Of a stretch of DNA of 64,000 bases, positions 8,298 to 16,979 are shown in pieces. Position 1 is the stretch's first letter; each line of letters opens with the position of its first letter. The translations under genes were made by a program, and so were the position numbers. Origin of the DNA: an uncultured Roseibium sp. (lineage in GTDB: Bacteria > Pseudomonadota > Alphaproteobacteria > Rhizobiales > Stappiaceae). The notes below the pieces were generated by a model. That model was not told where the DNA came from. It did no database searches and worked only from the letters and a program-made list of their open reading frames with translations. The stretch spans positions 408,001 to 472,000 of the forward strand of contig NZ_OY769915.1 in NCBI RefSeq assembly GCF_963669205.1, given 5' to 3'.

Positions 8298-9298
8298 CGC
8301 TCTACATCGACAGCGTTCGAGATGCGCTGGACCGCTGTCTCGCTTCGGATCCCGCGGTGCATGTGATCGGCGAAGATATTCTCGATCCCTACGGCGGCGC
8401 GTTCAAGGCGACGAAGGGGCTGTCGACGAAGTATCCGGGGCGCCTGCACACGACCCCGATTTCCGAAAGCGCCATTGTCGGCGTCGCGACCGGCATGGCA
8501 ATGCGCGGCTTGCGGCCGGTGGCCGAGATCATGTTCGGCGATTTCATGACGCTTTGCGTCGACCAGATCGTGAACAGCGCAGCCAAGTTTCCGCTGATGT
8601 ACGGCGAAAAGGTGAAGGTGCCGACCGTGATCAGGACGCCCGTCGGCGGCGCGCGCGGATACGGGCCGACCCACAGCCAGAGCCTTGAAAAGCTGTTTTT
8701 CGGCGTTCCGGGTCTCGATGTCGTCGCCCCCAGCCGCCTTCACAATCCAGGCGATCTGCTGGAGAAGGTGATCCTGAAAAGCGAGGTTCCGACGCTTTTC
8801 GTGGAAGACAAGGGGGACTATCCGCAGCACCTTTATCCCGACGCTTTTTCCGGCTTGTCGGTGACGGAAATCGAGGGCAAGGGCAAGCTTCCGACGGTGA
8901 TTGCGGCCAACTTTCCGGAAAACGCCGTTCCCGACGTTGCAATCATCGGCTACGGGGGCGCTGCCTCGTTGTCGGCTGCCGTCCTCGATGAGCTGGCGGA
9001 CGAGGAAATCTACGGCGTCCTGATCGCGCCTGCCTGCATCAACGACATCGGGACGCTTGACAAGGCCATCGGGCAGATACCAAGGAATGTGCCGGTTCTG
9101 ATTGCCGAACAGGGGACGCTGGGATTTGGCTGGGCCGGCGAGGTCATGGCGCGCATGCTGGAAAGCGGAGCAGCGCCAAAGAAGGTTGTCCGCCTTGCGG
9201 CCAGGCCTGTCGCCATTCCGGCCGCCCGGCATCTGGAAGCGGATGTGATCCTGAATGAAGCGGCGATCAAAAACGCGATTTTCGAGGTCCTGACATGA
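8294..9298 (+). CDS. Thiamine-dependent 2-oxoacid dehydrogenase E1, beta subunit
   Basis: This 334-residue E1-beta contains VIGEDILDPYGGAF, the TPISESA segment whose Glu activates thiamine pyrophosphate, the potassium/loop region TPVGGARGYGPTHSQS, and a C-terminal transketolase-like domain with IAEQGTLGFGW. With the alpha subunit it should decarboxylate a 2-oxoacid and reductively acylate a lipoyl group. The start overlaps alpha by GTGA. The stop overlaps the next gene by ATGA, so all three are translationally coupled. No full PDH complex genes (E2 catalytic core, E3) lie nearby, which marks this as a specialised copy. Confidence 0.92.
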   Translation: MTLYIDSVRDALDRCLASDPAVHVIGEDILDPYGGAFKATKGLSTKYPGRLHTTPISESAIVGVATGMAMRGLRPVAEIMFGDFMTLCVDQIVNSAAKFPLMYGEKVKVPTVIRTPVGGARGYGPTHSQSLEKLFFGVPGLDVVAPSRLHNPGDLLEKVILKSEVPTLFVEDKGDYPQHLYPDAFSGLSVTEIEGKGKLPTVIAANFPENAVPDVAIIGYGGAASLSAAVLDELADEEIYGVLIAPACINDIGTLDKAIGQIPRNVPVLIAEQGTLGFGWAGEVMARMLESGAAPKKVVRLAARPVAIPAARHLEADVILNEAAIKNAIFEVLT

Positions 9299-10377
9299 CC
9301 ACTGACATTTGTGTGCCCTTTTTGGGGGTCAACGACACGGAAGCCCAGCTTCAAGACTGGCTGGTGAACCCCGGAGACAGGGTTTCTCCGGGAGATGACC
9401 TTTGTATTCTGGAAACGACGAAGGCGACGATTGAAGTCTCCGCGGAAGCCGAAGGCTTCGTCTTCCCGCTCGCGCAAGAGGGAGACACCCTGAAGGTCGA
9501 TCAGGTCATCGGCTTCTGCTCGGAAGATCCCCATTTTGATCTTGAGGGCCACCTGGCGGCTCTTGCCGAGGCATCATCGTCGATCGCGGCGCCGACCAAG
9601 AAGGCGGAACTGCTGATAGCCAGAAACGGTCTCGATCTCGAGAGTGTCCAGAAATTCGCGGGCGACAACCGGGTCACCGAACAGGCCGTCCTGGATTTCA
9701 TGGCCAAGGACGTTGGCGACAAGGCGCGCCTGGGGTTCGATACGGGGACACGTGTCGGTATCATCGGCGGCGTTTCCGGGGGCGGTGCACTGATCGTTGC
9801 GGACGCGCTCGCCCGGATCTCCTCACTCCATGCGGCGGCAATCTACGACCGCGATGAACGGTTTCACGGCAAGACCGTGCTCGGGCTGCCGGTGGCCGGC
9901 AATCTGGACATGTTCCTGAGTGACGTGTCGGACGGAAAGGTCGACGCGGCGGTCCTTGCCTTCAACAGCAATCTGGAAGAACGCGATCGCGTTTTCAATT
10001 CACTGGTCGAACAGGGCGTGCGTTTCGTCAACGTCATCGATCCGAGTGCCGACATCCGGTCCGGCGTCGAACTGGGCGTTGGAAACGTCATCCTGGGGCA
10101 TGTCTATATCGGTGCGGGAAGCCGCCTGAAGGACAACAATTTCGTGTCGGCGAATGTTGCGCTTGAACATGGCAACGTTCTGGGATCGAGTTGTGCCTTT
10201 GGTCCGGGTGTCTTCACCTCCGGAAATGTTTCGATTGGCGACAGGGTAAGATTCGGAACGGGTATTTTTGTCGAACCGGGTCTCAGCATAGGCGACGACA
10301 GTGTGATCGGTTCGGGCCGGACGATTGTGACCGGCATCAAGGCGAATACCAGGCTCACCTCACAAGCCAAGGCTTGA
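9295..10377 (+). CDS. Fused lipoyl domain, E3/E1-binding domain and PglD/NeuD-like sugar acyltransferase
   Basis: This 360-residue protein has three parts. Residues 1-78 form a lipoyl domain, with the modifiable lysine at K43 in ETTKATIEV. Residues about 100-136 resemble a peripheral subunit-binding domain (LLIARNGLDLESV, then RVTEQAVLDF). Residues 151-350 are a PglD/NeuD-type acyltransferase, with nucleotide-sugar loop VGIIGGVSGGG and GLPVAGNLDMF. A left-handed beta-helix of hexapeptide repeats follows, with H292 in an EHG that aligns with the catalytic EHD of PglD. The normal E2 catalytic domain (with HxxxDG) is absent. I infer that acyl-lipoyllysine made by the adjacent E1 is used, directly or via CoA, to acylate an amino sugar. 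Confidence 0.85.
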   Translation: MTTDICVPFLGVNDTEAQLQDWLVNPGDRVSPGDDLCILETTKATIEVSAEAEGFVFPLAQEGDTLKVDQVIGFCSEDPHFDLEGHLAALAEASSSIAAPTKKAELLIARNGLDLESVQKFAGDNRVTEQAVLDFMAKDVGDKARLGFDTGTRVGIIGGVSGGGALIVADALARISSLHAAAIYDRDERFHGKTVLGLPVAGNLDMFLSDVSDGKVDAAVLAFNSNLEERDRVFNSLVEQGVRFVNVIDPSADIRSGVELGVGNVILGHVYIGAGSRLKDNNFVSANVALEHGNVLGSSCAFGPGVFTSGNVSIGDRVRFGTGIFVEPGLSIGDDSVIGSGRTIVTGIKANTRLTSQAKA

Positions 10378-10395
10378 ACTGCAAGGAACGACAAG

Positions 10396-11175
10396 GTGTC
10401 GAACGAAGAATTCTCCCTCCGCGATCCAAAGAACCAGAACTCGAACGAGCATCAATACCGGGAAGACATCGGCCCGTATTTCGAACACTCGCGCGGGACG
10501 ACGTTGAACAAGCTCGAAAACTTCACCCGCTTCGTGCCGCGGCAGACGCTTGCTCTGTTTCTGGCGAAGAACGCGCTCTTCGAGCAGATCGTCAACGTGC
10601 ATGGGTCGATCGTCGAGTGCGGCGTGTTCATGGGCGGCGGGCTGTTTACCTGGGCGCAGCTCAGCGCAATCTACGAGCCGGTGAACCACAACAGGAAAAT
10701 CATCGGCTTCGACACGTTCGACGGGTTTCCCGAACTCACGGAAAAAGACGGGGCGAACGAGACCGGAGACGGGGAGTTGTCTCATCGCAAGACCGGGGGC
10801 TATCGTTTCGATGGTGAGGAGGAACTGCGCGAGGGCGTCAAACTCTATGATCAGAACCGCCTTGTTGGCCACGTCAACAAGATGGAACTGGTAAAGGGGG
10901 ACGCGCTGCAGACGATTCCCAAGTATGTCGAAGACAACCCGCACACCGTCGTATCGCTGCTTTATCTCGATTTTGATCTGTTCGAGCCCACCATTGCCGC
11001 ACTGAAAGCCTTTTTGCCCCGCATGCCGAAAGGCGCCGTGATTGCGTTCGACGAATTGAACCAGTCCTACTGGCCCGGCGAAACACTTGCCGTGATGGAA
11101 GCTGTCGGCCTGAACAATCTGCAGGTCAGGCGCTTTCCGTTCACACCGGCGCTGTCCTACGCAGTCATCGATTGA
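10396..11175 (+). CDS. TylF/MycF-like O-methyltransferase
   Basis: The 259-residue product has the macrocin O-methyltransferase signature: GSIVECGVFMGGG for SAM binding, IIGFDTFDGFPE, then LLYLDFDLFEPT and VIAFDELNQSYWPGE, which supply the metal-binding acidic residues. Members methylate sugar hydroxyls in a metal-dependent way. The start is GTG at 10396, after an AAGGAACG stretch and 18 bases beyond the fused acyltransferase, in the same operon. It may methylate the same sugar or the acyl group added to it (inference). Confidence 0.82.
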   Translation: MSNEEFSLRDPKNQNSNEHQYREDIGPYFEHSRGTTLNKLENFTRFVPRQTLALFLAKNALFEQIVNVHGSIVECGVFMGGGLFTWAQLSAIYEPVNHNRKIIGFDTFDGFPELTEKDGANETGDGELSHRKTGGYRFDGEEELREGVKLYDQNRLVGHVNKMELVKGDALQTIPKYVEDNPHTVVSLLYLDFDLFEPTIAALKAFLPRMPKGAVIAFDELNQSYWPGETLAVMEAVGLNNLQVRRFPFTPALSYAVID

Positions 11176-11200
11176 TCGTTAAGAGGAATTCGAGGTTTCC

Positions 11201-11986
11201 ATGTCCGATCCGTATCATCAGTTCCTCAACGAGGTCTCCGGGAACATCGCCGCCCTGGGCGAAGACCGCGCGTTGCATCAAAAGACCCGTGACTGGCTGC
11301 TCCACTCCGCCATTCACAAGTACTCATATAACTTTTCCTGGCTCGGCAGGCCGATTATCCAGTATCCGCAGGATATCGTTGCCTTTCAGGAACTGGTCTG
11401 GCAGGTCAAACCCGACCTGATCATTGAAACGGGCATCGCGCACGGCGGATCACTGATCCTGTCCGCGTCCCTGCTGGCAATGATCGATCTTTGCGAGGCG
11501 ACCGAAAGCGGCGAGCTCCTCGATCCCCGCAAACCCAAGCGCACCGTGCTCGGGATCGATATCGACATCCGGCCGCACAACAGGGCCTTCATTGAAGCCC
11601 ACCCGATGTCGGCACGGATCGATATGCTGGAAGGGTCGTCGGTTGATGAGGAGATCCTGTCGCAGGTTCGCGCCGCAGCCGGCGGGAAGGGAAAAGTCCT
11701 CGTGTCCCTGGACAGCAACCACACCCACGAGCATGTCCTCGCCGAACTTGAAGCCTACGCGCCGCTGGTCACCAGGGACAGCTATTGCTGCGTTTTCGAC
11801 ACGGTGATCGAGGACCTGCCGCCCGAGCTCATTCATGACCGGCCCTGGAAAAAAGGCGATAATCCCAAGACAGCGGTCTGGGCGTTCCTGGAACAGCATC
11901 CCGAATTCGAAATCGACAAGTCGATCGAGGACAAGCTGCAGATTACCGTCGCGCCCGACGGGTTCCTGCGCAGGTCCGCAGACTAG
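11201..11986 (+). CDS. CmcI-like (cephalosporin hydroxylase family) SAM-fold protein
   Basis: The 261-residue protein shows the CmcI/RhamnosylMT hallmark IIETGIAHGGSLILSASLL, the acidic VLGIDIDIRPHN, and VLVSLDSNHTHEHVLAELEAYAPLV. Despite the name, the fold is a class I SAM methyltransferase. Related proteins methylate rhamnose in glycopeptidolipids. It is the last gene of the rightward operon, 25 bases after the TylF-like gene, with GAGG ahead of the ATG. A methyltransferase role on the same glycan is the best guess; hydroxylation cannot be excluded. Confidence 0.8.
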   Translation: MSDPYHQFLNEVSGNIAALGEDRALHQKTRDWLLHSAIHKYSYNFSWLGRPIIQYPQDIVAFQELVWQVKPDLIIETGIAHGGSLILSASLLAMIDLCEATESGELLDPRKPKRTVLGIDIDIRPHNRAFIEAHPMSARIDMLEGSSVDEEILSQVRAAAGGKGKVLVSLDSNHTHEHVLAELEAYAPLVTRDSYCCVFDTVIEDLPPELIHDRPWKKGDNPKTAVWAFLEQHPEFEIDKSIEDKLQITVAPDGFLRRSAD

Positions 11987-12076
11987 CGCTCATATCTGCT
12001 TGATGGACGGGCTCGGCGCAACAGCGTGAAGGCGCCGCCGGCCGCCCTGTTCCGGTCCCGGACGGCCTGGCAGGCT

Positions 12077-13183
12077 TCAGCGAAGAAATGACCTGACAAC
12101 GTCGGCCACGCGGTCTATGTCCGCGTCGCTCATGTCGTGATAGCTGGGCAGGTTCACGGCCCTTTCCGGAACATCCCATGCGACCGCGTTTTGCTTCTCC
12201 GGCGTGAACATCGGCAGGGAGGAAAGCGGATAGAAGAAGACCCGCGCATCGATGCTGGTCTTCTTGAATTCTTCCAGAAGCATCTCCCGCGTGACGCCCA
12301 GATCCCGGTCGAACACGACCGTCGGCATCCACGCGCCGTTTACGGTTCCGCGAGGTTCGGGGTTCAGCTGAAGGCCTTGATAGGTCTCCAGCTTTTCCCG
12401 ATATTTCGAAAAGATCTCGCGTTTGCGCGCAATCAGGTCGTCGATCCGCTCCACCTGGGCAAGCCCGATGGCTGCCTGGATGTTGGACATCTTGTACTTG
12501 AAGCCGAGTTCGTCGGGCCAGAACTGCTTGGTCTGGCCCCTCGACCTGCCGTGGTTGGACAGTGTCAGCACCTTTTCGAAGAGACCGGTGTCCGACGTCA
12601 CGAACATGCCGCCTTCACCGGTTGTGAGTGTTTTCGTGCCGTGAAAGGAGAAGGTGCCGAACGTGCCGATCGATCCGGCGCGCTGACCCTGGTACTGGCT
12701 GCCGATGGCCTCTGCTGCATCCTCGATCAGGTAGAGGCCGCGCTCCGTTGCGATCTGCCTCAAGCGCCCGACATCGCAGAGGTTTCCGTAAAGGTGCACC
12801 GCGAGAATTGCTTTCGTGCGGTCCGTGATGGCCGCCTCGACCTTGTCCGGGTCCAGGCACCAGCTCACGGGATCGATATCGACGAACACCGGCGTCGCGC
12901 CGAGATGCCGGACGGGAGCAACGGAGGCGATCCAGTTGGTGTCGGCCAGGATGACCTCGTCCCCCGGGCCGATGCCGAGTGCGGCAAGGCCCATGTGCAG
13001 TGCGCCGGTACAGCTGGATGTCGCGATTGCGTGTCGCGTTCCCAGGTGCTCTGCGAAGGCCGCCTCGAATTTCTTGAGATAGTCATAGCAGTGCTCACCC
13101 CAGCCGTTTGCGGCGGCGTCGGTTGCATAGGCGACTTCCCGGTCCGTGATGGACGGCTTTGTATACGCAATACGGTTTGTCAT
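12077..13183 (-). CDS. DegT/DnrJ/EryC1/StrS-type sugar aminotransferase
   Basis: This 368-residue PLP enzyme has the NDP-ketosugar aminotransferase motifs ADTNWIASVAPVRHLGA, YLIEDAAEA (Asp near 155) and SFHGTKTLTTGEGG. The Lys at about 184 forms the PLP Schiff base. Lys at this place argues for transamination and against a ColD/RfbH-type dehydratase, where a His replaces it. It should aminate a keto sugar, likely the CDP-4-keto-6-deoxy sugar made by the genes behind it. The ATG at 13183 overlaps the upstream C-methyltransferase stop by ATGA. It is the last gene of the minus-strand sugar operon. Confidence 0.9.
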   Translation of the reverse strand: MTNRIAYTKPSITDREVAYATDAAANGWGEHCYDYLKKFEAAFAEHLGTRHAIATSSCTGALHMGLAALGIGPGDEVILADTNWIASVAPVRHLGATPVFVDIDPVSWCLDPDKVEAAITDRTKAILAVHLYGNLCDVGRLRQIATERGLYLIEDAAEAIGSQYQGQRAGSIGTFGTFSFHGTKTLTTGEGGMFVTSDTGLFEKVLTLSNHGRSRGQTKQFWPDELGFKYKMSNIQAAIGLAQVERIDDLIARKREIFSKYREKLETYQGLQLNPEPRGTVNGAWMPTVVFDRDLGVTREMLLEEFKKTSIDARVFFYPLSSLPMFTPEKQNAVAWDVPERAVNLPSYHDMSDADIDRVADVVRSFLR

Positions 13184-14409
13184 GAGAGTCTGAGTTCTGG
13201 AACTGCCGTTACGAAATTTACCGTGCCGGGCAGTTGCCCGGCAAGTTGCGCACGCACCTCGGCGGCAATGTTCCAGGGCAGGATCAGGATGTAGTCGACA
13301 TGCCGCTCGTTGAGCATGCCGGGCGGGAAGATCGGGATGTGGCTGCCGGGCAGGAACTTTCCCTGTTTTGCAGGAGCCGCATCGCAAACGAACGAAACCA
13401 GGTCCGGCCGCACGCCCGAGAAGTTGAGCAGGGTATTGCCCTTGGCCGCCGCTCCATAGGCCGCAACCTTCTTGCCGCTGCGTTTGGCGTCCAGCAGGAA
13501 CTCCAGCAGCTGGTCCTTGATGTTCTCCGCGCGCTGCTGAAAGTTCTCGTAGAAGTCCGGCGTGGTCATCCCCCGGTCTTTTTCTTCCGCAAGGAGACGC
13601 TGCAATGCGTCGCTATCGCGATGTCCGCTTTCGGAGTGACATCCGTAGATCCGCAGGCTGCCCCCGTGGGTCGGCAATTCCTCGACATCGAACACCCTGA
13701 GACCCGCGGCGGCAAAAATCCGGCTGACGGTCCCCAGCGAGAGATAGGAAAAGTGCTCGTGATAAACCGTGTCGAACTGGCAGAATTCGACCAGCCTCAT
13801 CAGGTGCGGAAATTCGAGCGTGATGACGCCTTCAGGTTTCAAAAGCTGTTTCAGGCCCTTGGTGAAGTCGTTTATGTCAGGAACATGGGCATAGACGTTG
13901 TTCCCGATGATGAGATCGGCTTGTCTGCCGTCATCAGTGAGTTGCTGGGCAAGGGCCTCGCCGAAGAACTCCTGCAGGACATCGATACCGAGGGCTTCCG
14001 CCGCCTGTGCCGTTGAACGGGTCGGTTCGATCCCCAGGGATGGGATGCCGGTCTCGACGAAGTTGCGCAGCAGGTAACCGTCATTGGACGCGACCTCGAC
14101 AACGAAACTGTCCTGTCCGAGGCCGAGATGCTTCGTGATCATCGCGCTGTATTGCGCCGCGTGGGTCAGCCAGCCTTTGGACGTCGACGAAAAATAGGCA
14201 TAGTCGTTTGCGAACAGGCTTTCGGCGTCCGTGTAGTCTTGCGTCTGAACCAGAAAACAACTGTCGCAGACCATCAGCCGGAGCGGATAGGTGACCTCCG
14301 GTGCGGACAGATCGGAGGCTTCGAGATAGGCGTTCGACGGTGGGGCATACCCAAGGTCAAGAAATTCGCGGTGAAGCTTCGATCCGCAATGGCGGCAGGT
14401 TTGATTCAT
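13180..14409 (-). CDS. TylCIII/NovU-like NDP-sugar C-methyltransferase
   Basis: The 409-residue protein has the three-part build of NDP-hexose C-3 methyltransferases. An N-terminal zinc-binding segment has CxxC pairs (CRHCG near residue 5, CDSC near 48). A SAM domain has VVEVASNDGYLL and a GIEP strand. The C-terminal domain has THGGSLRIYGCH, KVAAYGAAAKGNTLLN and DYILILPWN. Such enzymes add a methyl carbon to C3 of a 4-keto-6-deoxysugar nucleotide, giving branched sugars. It overlaps both neighbours by four bases. Confidence 0.9.
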   Translation of the reverse strand: MNQTCRHCGSKLHREFLDLGYAPPSNAYLEASDLSAPEVTYPLRLMVCDSCFLVQTQDYTDAESLFANDYAYFSSTSKGWLTHAAQYSAMITKHLGLGQDSFVVEVASNDGYLLRNFVETGIPSLGIEPTRSTAQAAEALGIDVLQEFFGEALAQQLTDDGRQADLIIGNNVYAHVPDINDFTKGLKQLLKPEGVITLEFPHLMRLVEFCQFDTVYHEHFSYLSLGTVSRIFAAAGLRVFDVEELPTHGGSLRIYGCHSESGHRDSDALQRLLAEEKDRGMTTPDFYENFQQRAENIKDQLLEFLLDAKRSGKKVAAYGAAAKGNTLLNFSGVRPDLVSFVCDAAPAKQGKFLPGSHIPIFPPGMLNERHVDYILILPWNIAAEVRAQLAGQLPGTVNFVTAVPELRLS

Positions 14410-14951
14410 GAAATGGGTTCCACCTGGGAAAGGGGTGGCAGGGATTTGTCGCGGTCTGACAGGGTGCCGATCTCCAGGGACCAGACGATGCCGACATCCG
14501 GATCGCTGAACAGCAGGCCGCCTTCGTGTTGGGGGCTATAGCTCTTGGAATGAAAATACAACAGCTCCGCACCATCGGTCAGGGTCTGGAACCCATGGGC
14601 GAAACCTTCGGGAACATAGATCATTTCGCCCCCCTCTGCGGTGAGCGTCACCGAGGTCCAGCTCCCGTAGGTTGGCGAGCCTTGCCGCAGATCGACAATC
14701 ACGTCGAAGACGGCCCCTTGCATGCATTTGACCAGTTTGGCGTCGGCCTCAGGGGGGCGCTGGAAGTGCATGCCGCGCACCGTGCCTTTCGCGGCGCTGT
14801 GCGAGACGTTGCATTGCGGCCAGTCTGTTGAAAGCCCGTGACCGGCAAACTCCTCTTCGCAGAACAGGCGGGCAAAAAAGCCGCGGCTGTCGCCCTTGCG
14901 TTCGAGATCAAGCCTGTAGGCGCCTTCAAGGGGAAGCGGCGTGAACCTCAT
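14406..14951 (-). CDS. NDP-4-keto-6-deoxyhexose 3,5-epimerase (RfbC-like)
   Basis: The 181-residue cupin-fold protein has the RmlC/RfbC motifs GDSRGFFARLF, CNVSHSAAKGTVRGMHFQ (catalytic His in GMHFQ), DVIVDLRQGSPTYG and YVPEGFAHGFQTL. The length fits RmlC (about 180). Because rfbF and rfbG sit in the same operon, the substrate is probably CDP-4-keto-6-deoxyglucose or its C-methyl form, not the dTDP sugar. It could be a mono-epimerase. The start overlaps the rfbG stop by ATGA. Confidence 0.88.
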   Translation of the reverse strand: MRFTPLPLEGAYRLDLERKGDSRGFFARLFCEEEFAGHGLSTDWPQCNVSHSAAKGTVRGMHFQRPPEADAKLVKCMQGAVFDVIVDLRQGSPTYGSWTSVTLTAEGGEMIYVPEGFAHGFQTLTDGAELLYFHSKSYSPQHEGGLLFSDPDVGIVWSLEIGTLSDRDKSLPPLSQVEPIS

Positions 14952-16006
14952 GATCCGGTCTCGAAAGCTGCAATCTGCGCCCGGCAGACCTCGGCTGCGT
15001 CGCGTCCGTTGGCGACCTGCCGGTACCATTCGACCGTCATTTCGACCGCGCGCTCGAACGACCATACGGGTTTCCAGCCGAGTTCGCTCTTTGCCTTTTC
15101 GATCGTGAGTGACAACCGGCCCGCCTCATGGGCTGCCCCGGGATCGCTCGCATCGATCCATCTGCCCGGCCAATGAGACAGGATGGTTTCGACCAGCGTT
15201 TCGACCGGGCTCACATCGGATAGCTCCGGCCCGAAATTATACGCGGTTTCGAATGCCGCAGCGGGTTCTGAGCCATGCAGTTTTTCTGCCAGCAGCAGGT
15301 ACCCGTGCAACGGATCGAGCACATGCTGCCACGGCCGTATCGAAGCGGGATTGCGGATCTCGATCGGGCGCCCGGACATGAGTGCGCGGATGATATCGGG
15401 AACCAGACGGTCTTCCGCCCAGTCGCCGCCACCGATCACGTTGCCGGCACGCGCGGTCGCGATCTTCAGATGAGTGTCACCAAAGGATCGGCGCCAACTG
15501 GCCGATACCAGTTCGGTTGCGGCCTTCGAAGCCGAGTACGGGTCATGGCCGCCCAGGGCGTCGTTCTCGCGGTAGGCGTGCGGCCATTCATGGTTTTCGT
15601 AGACCTTGTCTGTCGTCACGATGACGGCAGTGACCGGGGCGGACAGGCTTCGCAGCGCCTCGAGGAGATGCGCCGTGCCCATGACATTCGTCGCCCAGGT
15701 TCCGACCGGGTCGCGATAGGAGCGCCGGACCAGCGACTGGGCCGCCAGGTGCAGGACGATCTCGGGCCGTGCCGTTTCGACGGCCGCGGCAACAGCGGCT
15801 GCATCCCGCACGTCAAGGAAGTCGCCGGGCATTCGCGACGTGAGTTGCAACCGGGTAAACAGACTGCCGTCATCTTCGGGCGGGAGGGCCAGCCCGGTGA
15901 CGTGAGCGCCGCGCTCCAGGAGAAGTTCGCACAGCCAGGCTCCCTTGAAGCCGGTGTGACCCGTGACCAGAACCCGCTTGTCTTGCCAAAAACCCATGCG
16001 CGTCAC
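14948..16006 (-). CDS. rfbG: CDP-glucose 4,6-dehydratase
   Basis: This 352-residue SDR has the RfbG-specific opening FWQDKRVLVTGHTGFKGAWL, which holds the NAD loop, then HLAAQSLVRRSY, a TTDKVYEN Thr-Asp-Lys triad region and YSASKAATE as the YxxxK. It makes CDP-4-keto-6-deoxy-D-glucose. I take the GTG at 16006, which overlaps the rfbF stop as GTGA. An ATG three codons on would serve equally. The family is well separated from the dTDP- and GDP-specific dehydratases by the FKGAWL motif. Confidence 0.95.
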   Translation of the reverse strand: MTRMGFWQDKRVLVTGHTGFKGAWLCELLLERGAHVTGLALPPEDDGSLFTRLQLTSRMPGDFLDVRDAAAVAAAVETARPEIVLHLAAQSLVRRSYRDPVGTWATNVMGTAHLLEALRSLSAPVTAVIVTTDKVYENHEWPHAYRENDALGGHDPYSASKAATELVSASWRRSFGDTHLKIATARAGNVIGGGDWAEDRLVPDIIRALMSGRPIEIRNPASIRPWQHVLDPLHGYLLLAEKLHGSEPAAAFETAYNFGPELSDVSPVETLVETILSHWPGRWIDASDPGAAHEAGRLSLTIEKAKSELGWKPVWSFERAVEMTVEWYRQVANGRDAAEVCRAQIAAFETGS

Positions 16007-16773
16007 CAGACCTTCCAGGGAGCGGTTCCTGACTGCCAGAGCTTTTCAAGTTGCATCTTGTCACGAAGCGTGTCCATTGCGGCCCAGAAGCCGTCATGCC
16101 TGTAGACACCGAGTTGTCCGTCTTGCGCAAGGCTCTCCAGCGGTTGGGCTTCCCAGGGAACATCGTCCCCGTCGATCCGGTCGAGCACACCTGGCTCGCA
16201 GACGAAATACCCGCCGTTGATCCATTGGCCGTCGCCCTGAGGTTTTTCAAGGAAATTCGTGACGCGGCCGTTCGAAATCTCGAGCGCTCCGTACCTGCCG
16301 GGGGGCTGGATGGACGTCACGGTCGCGTCCAGGCCGGAGGCCCTGTGATGATCGACCAGCCTTGCAATATTCACGTCCGCGACCCCGTCGCCGTAGGTCA
16401 GGCAGAAGGTGTCGTCGATATGGTCCGCGACGCGCTTTATCCGTCCGCCGGTCATGGTTGCATCGCCGGTATCGACCAGCGTGACCTTCCAGGGTTCCGC
16501 CTGCTGCCTGTGCACTTCCATCCGGTTTTCACCCATGTGAAAGGTCACATCGGACATGTGCAGGAAGTAGTTGGCGAAATATTCCTTGATCACGTAACCC
16601 TTGTAGCCGCAGCAGATGACAAACTCGGTGAACCCGTTGGCGGCATAGATTTTCATGATGTGCCAGAGGATGGGGCGCCCGCCGATCTCGATCATCGGTT
16701 TGGGCCGCAAATGAGACTCCTCGCTGATCCGCGTTCCAAGTCCGCCCGCAAGAATCACAACTTTCATGGCCAT
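16003..16773 (-). CDS. rfbF: Glucose-1-phosphate cytidylyltransferase
   Basis: The first enzyme of the CDP-sugar branch joins glucose-1-phosphate and CTP to CDP-glucose. The 256-residue product has the nucleotidyltransferase loop VVILAGGLGTRISEES, RPKPMIEIGGRPILWHIM, CCGYKGYVIKEYF and LTYGDGVADV, all as in RfbF. Length equals the family norm (257). Two close starts (MAMKV or MKV) are possible. It is the promoter-proximal gene of the five-gene operon 16773 to 12077. rfbH (the 3-dehydratase needed for 3,6-dideoxyhexoses) is absent here. Confidence 0.96.
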   Translation of the reverse strand: MAMKVVILAGGLGTRISEESHLRPKPMIEIGGRPILWHIMKIYAANGFTEFVICCGYKGYVIKEYFANYFLHMSDVTFHMGENRMEVHRQQAEPWKVTLVDTGDATMTGGRIKRVADHIDDTFCLTYGDGVADVNIARLVDHHRASGLDATVTSIQPPGRYGALEISNGRVTNFLEKPQGDGQWINGGYFVCEPGVLDRIDGDDVPWEAQPLESLAQDGQLGVYRHDGFWAAMDTLRDKMQLEKLWQSGTAPWKVW

Positions 16774-16979
16774 CCCACATCCAACTCGATGGAGGCGACT
16801 TGTACATGTTTGCTTTTGAAAGTAAAGCGCGGCTCACGGGCGCAAATACGGCCCGAAATCGGTGATCCGGCGGCATTTTTAGCTGGTATCGCGGTCATGA
16901 CCTGCGCTATTTCACTCGTCATTGATGCGGGTCCGTCGAATGGCCTGCACCACCAGCCAAGACGGGTCGCGATGCCAGT
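16774..16979. promoter_or_regulatory. Divergent intergenic region, rfbF / GT2
   Basis: These 206 bases separate the leftward CDP-sugar operon from a rightward glycosyltransferase gene and should hold both promoters. I see no clear -35/-10 pair, long inverted repeat or coding signal. Confidence 0.35.
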
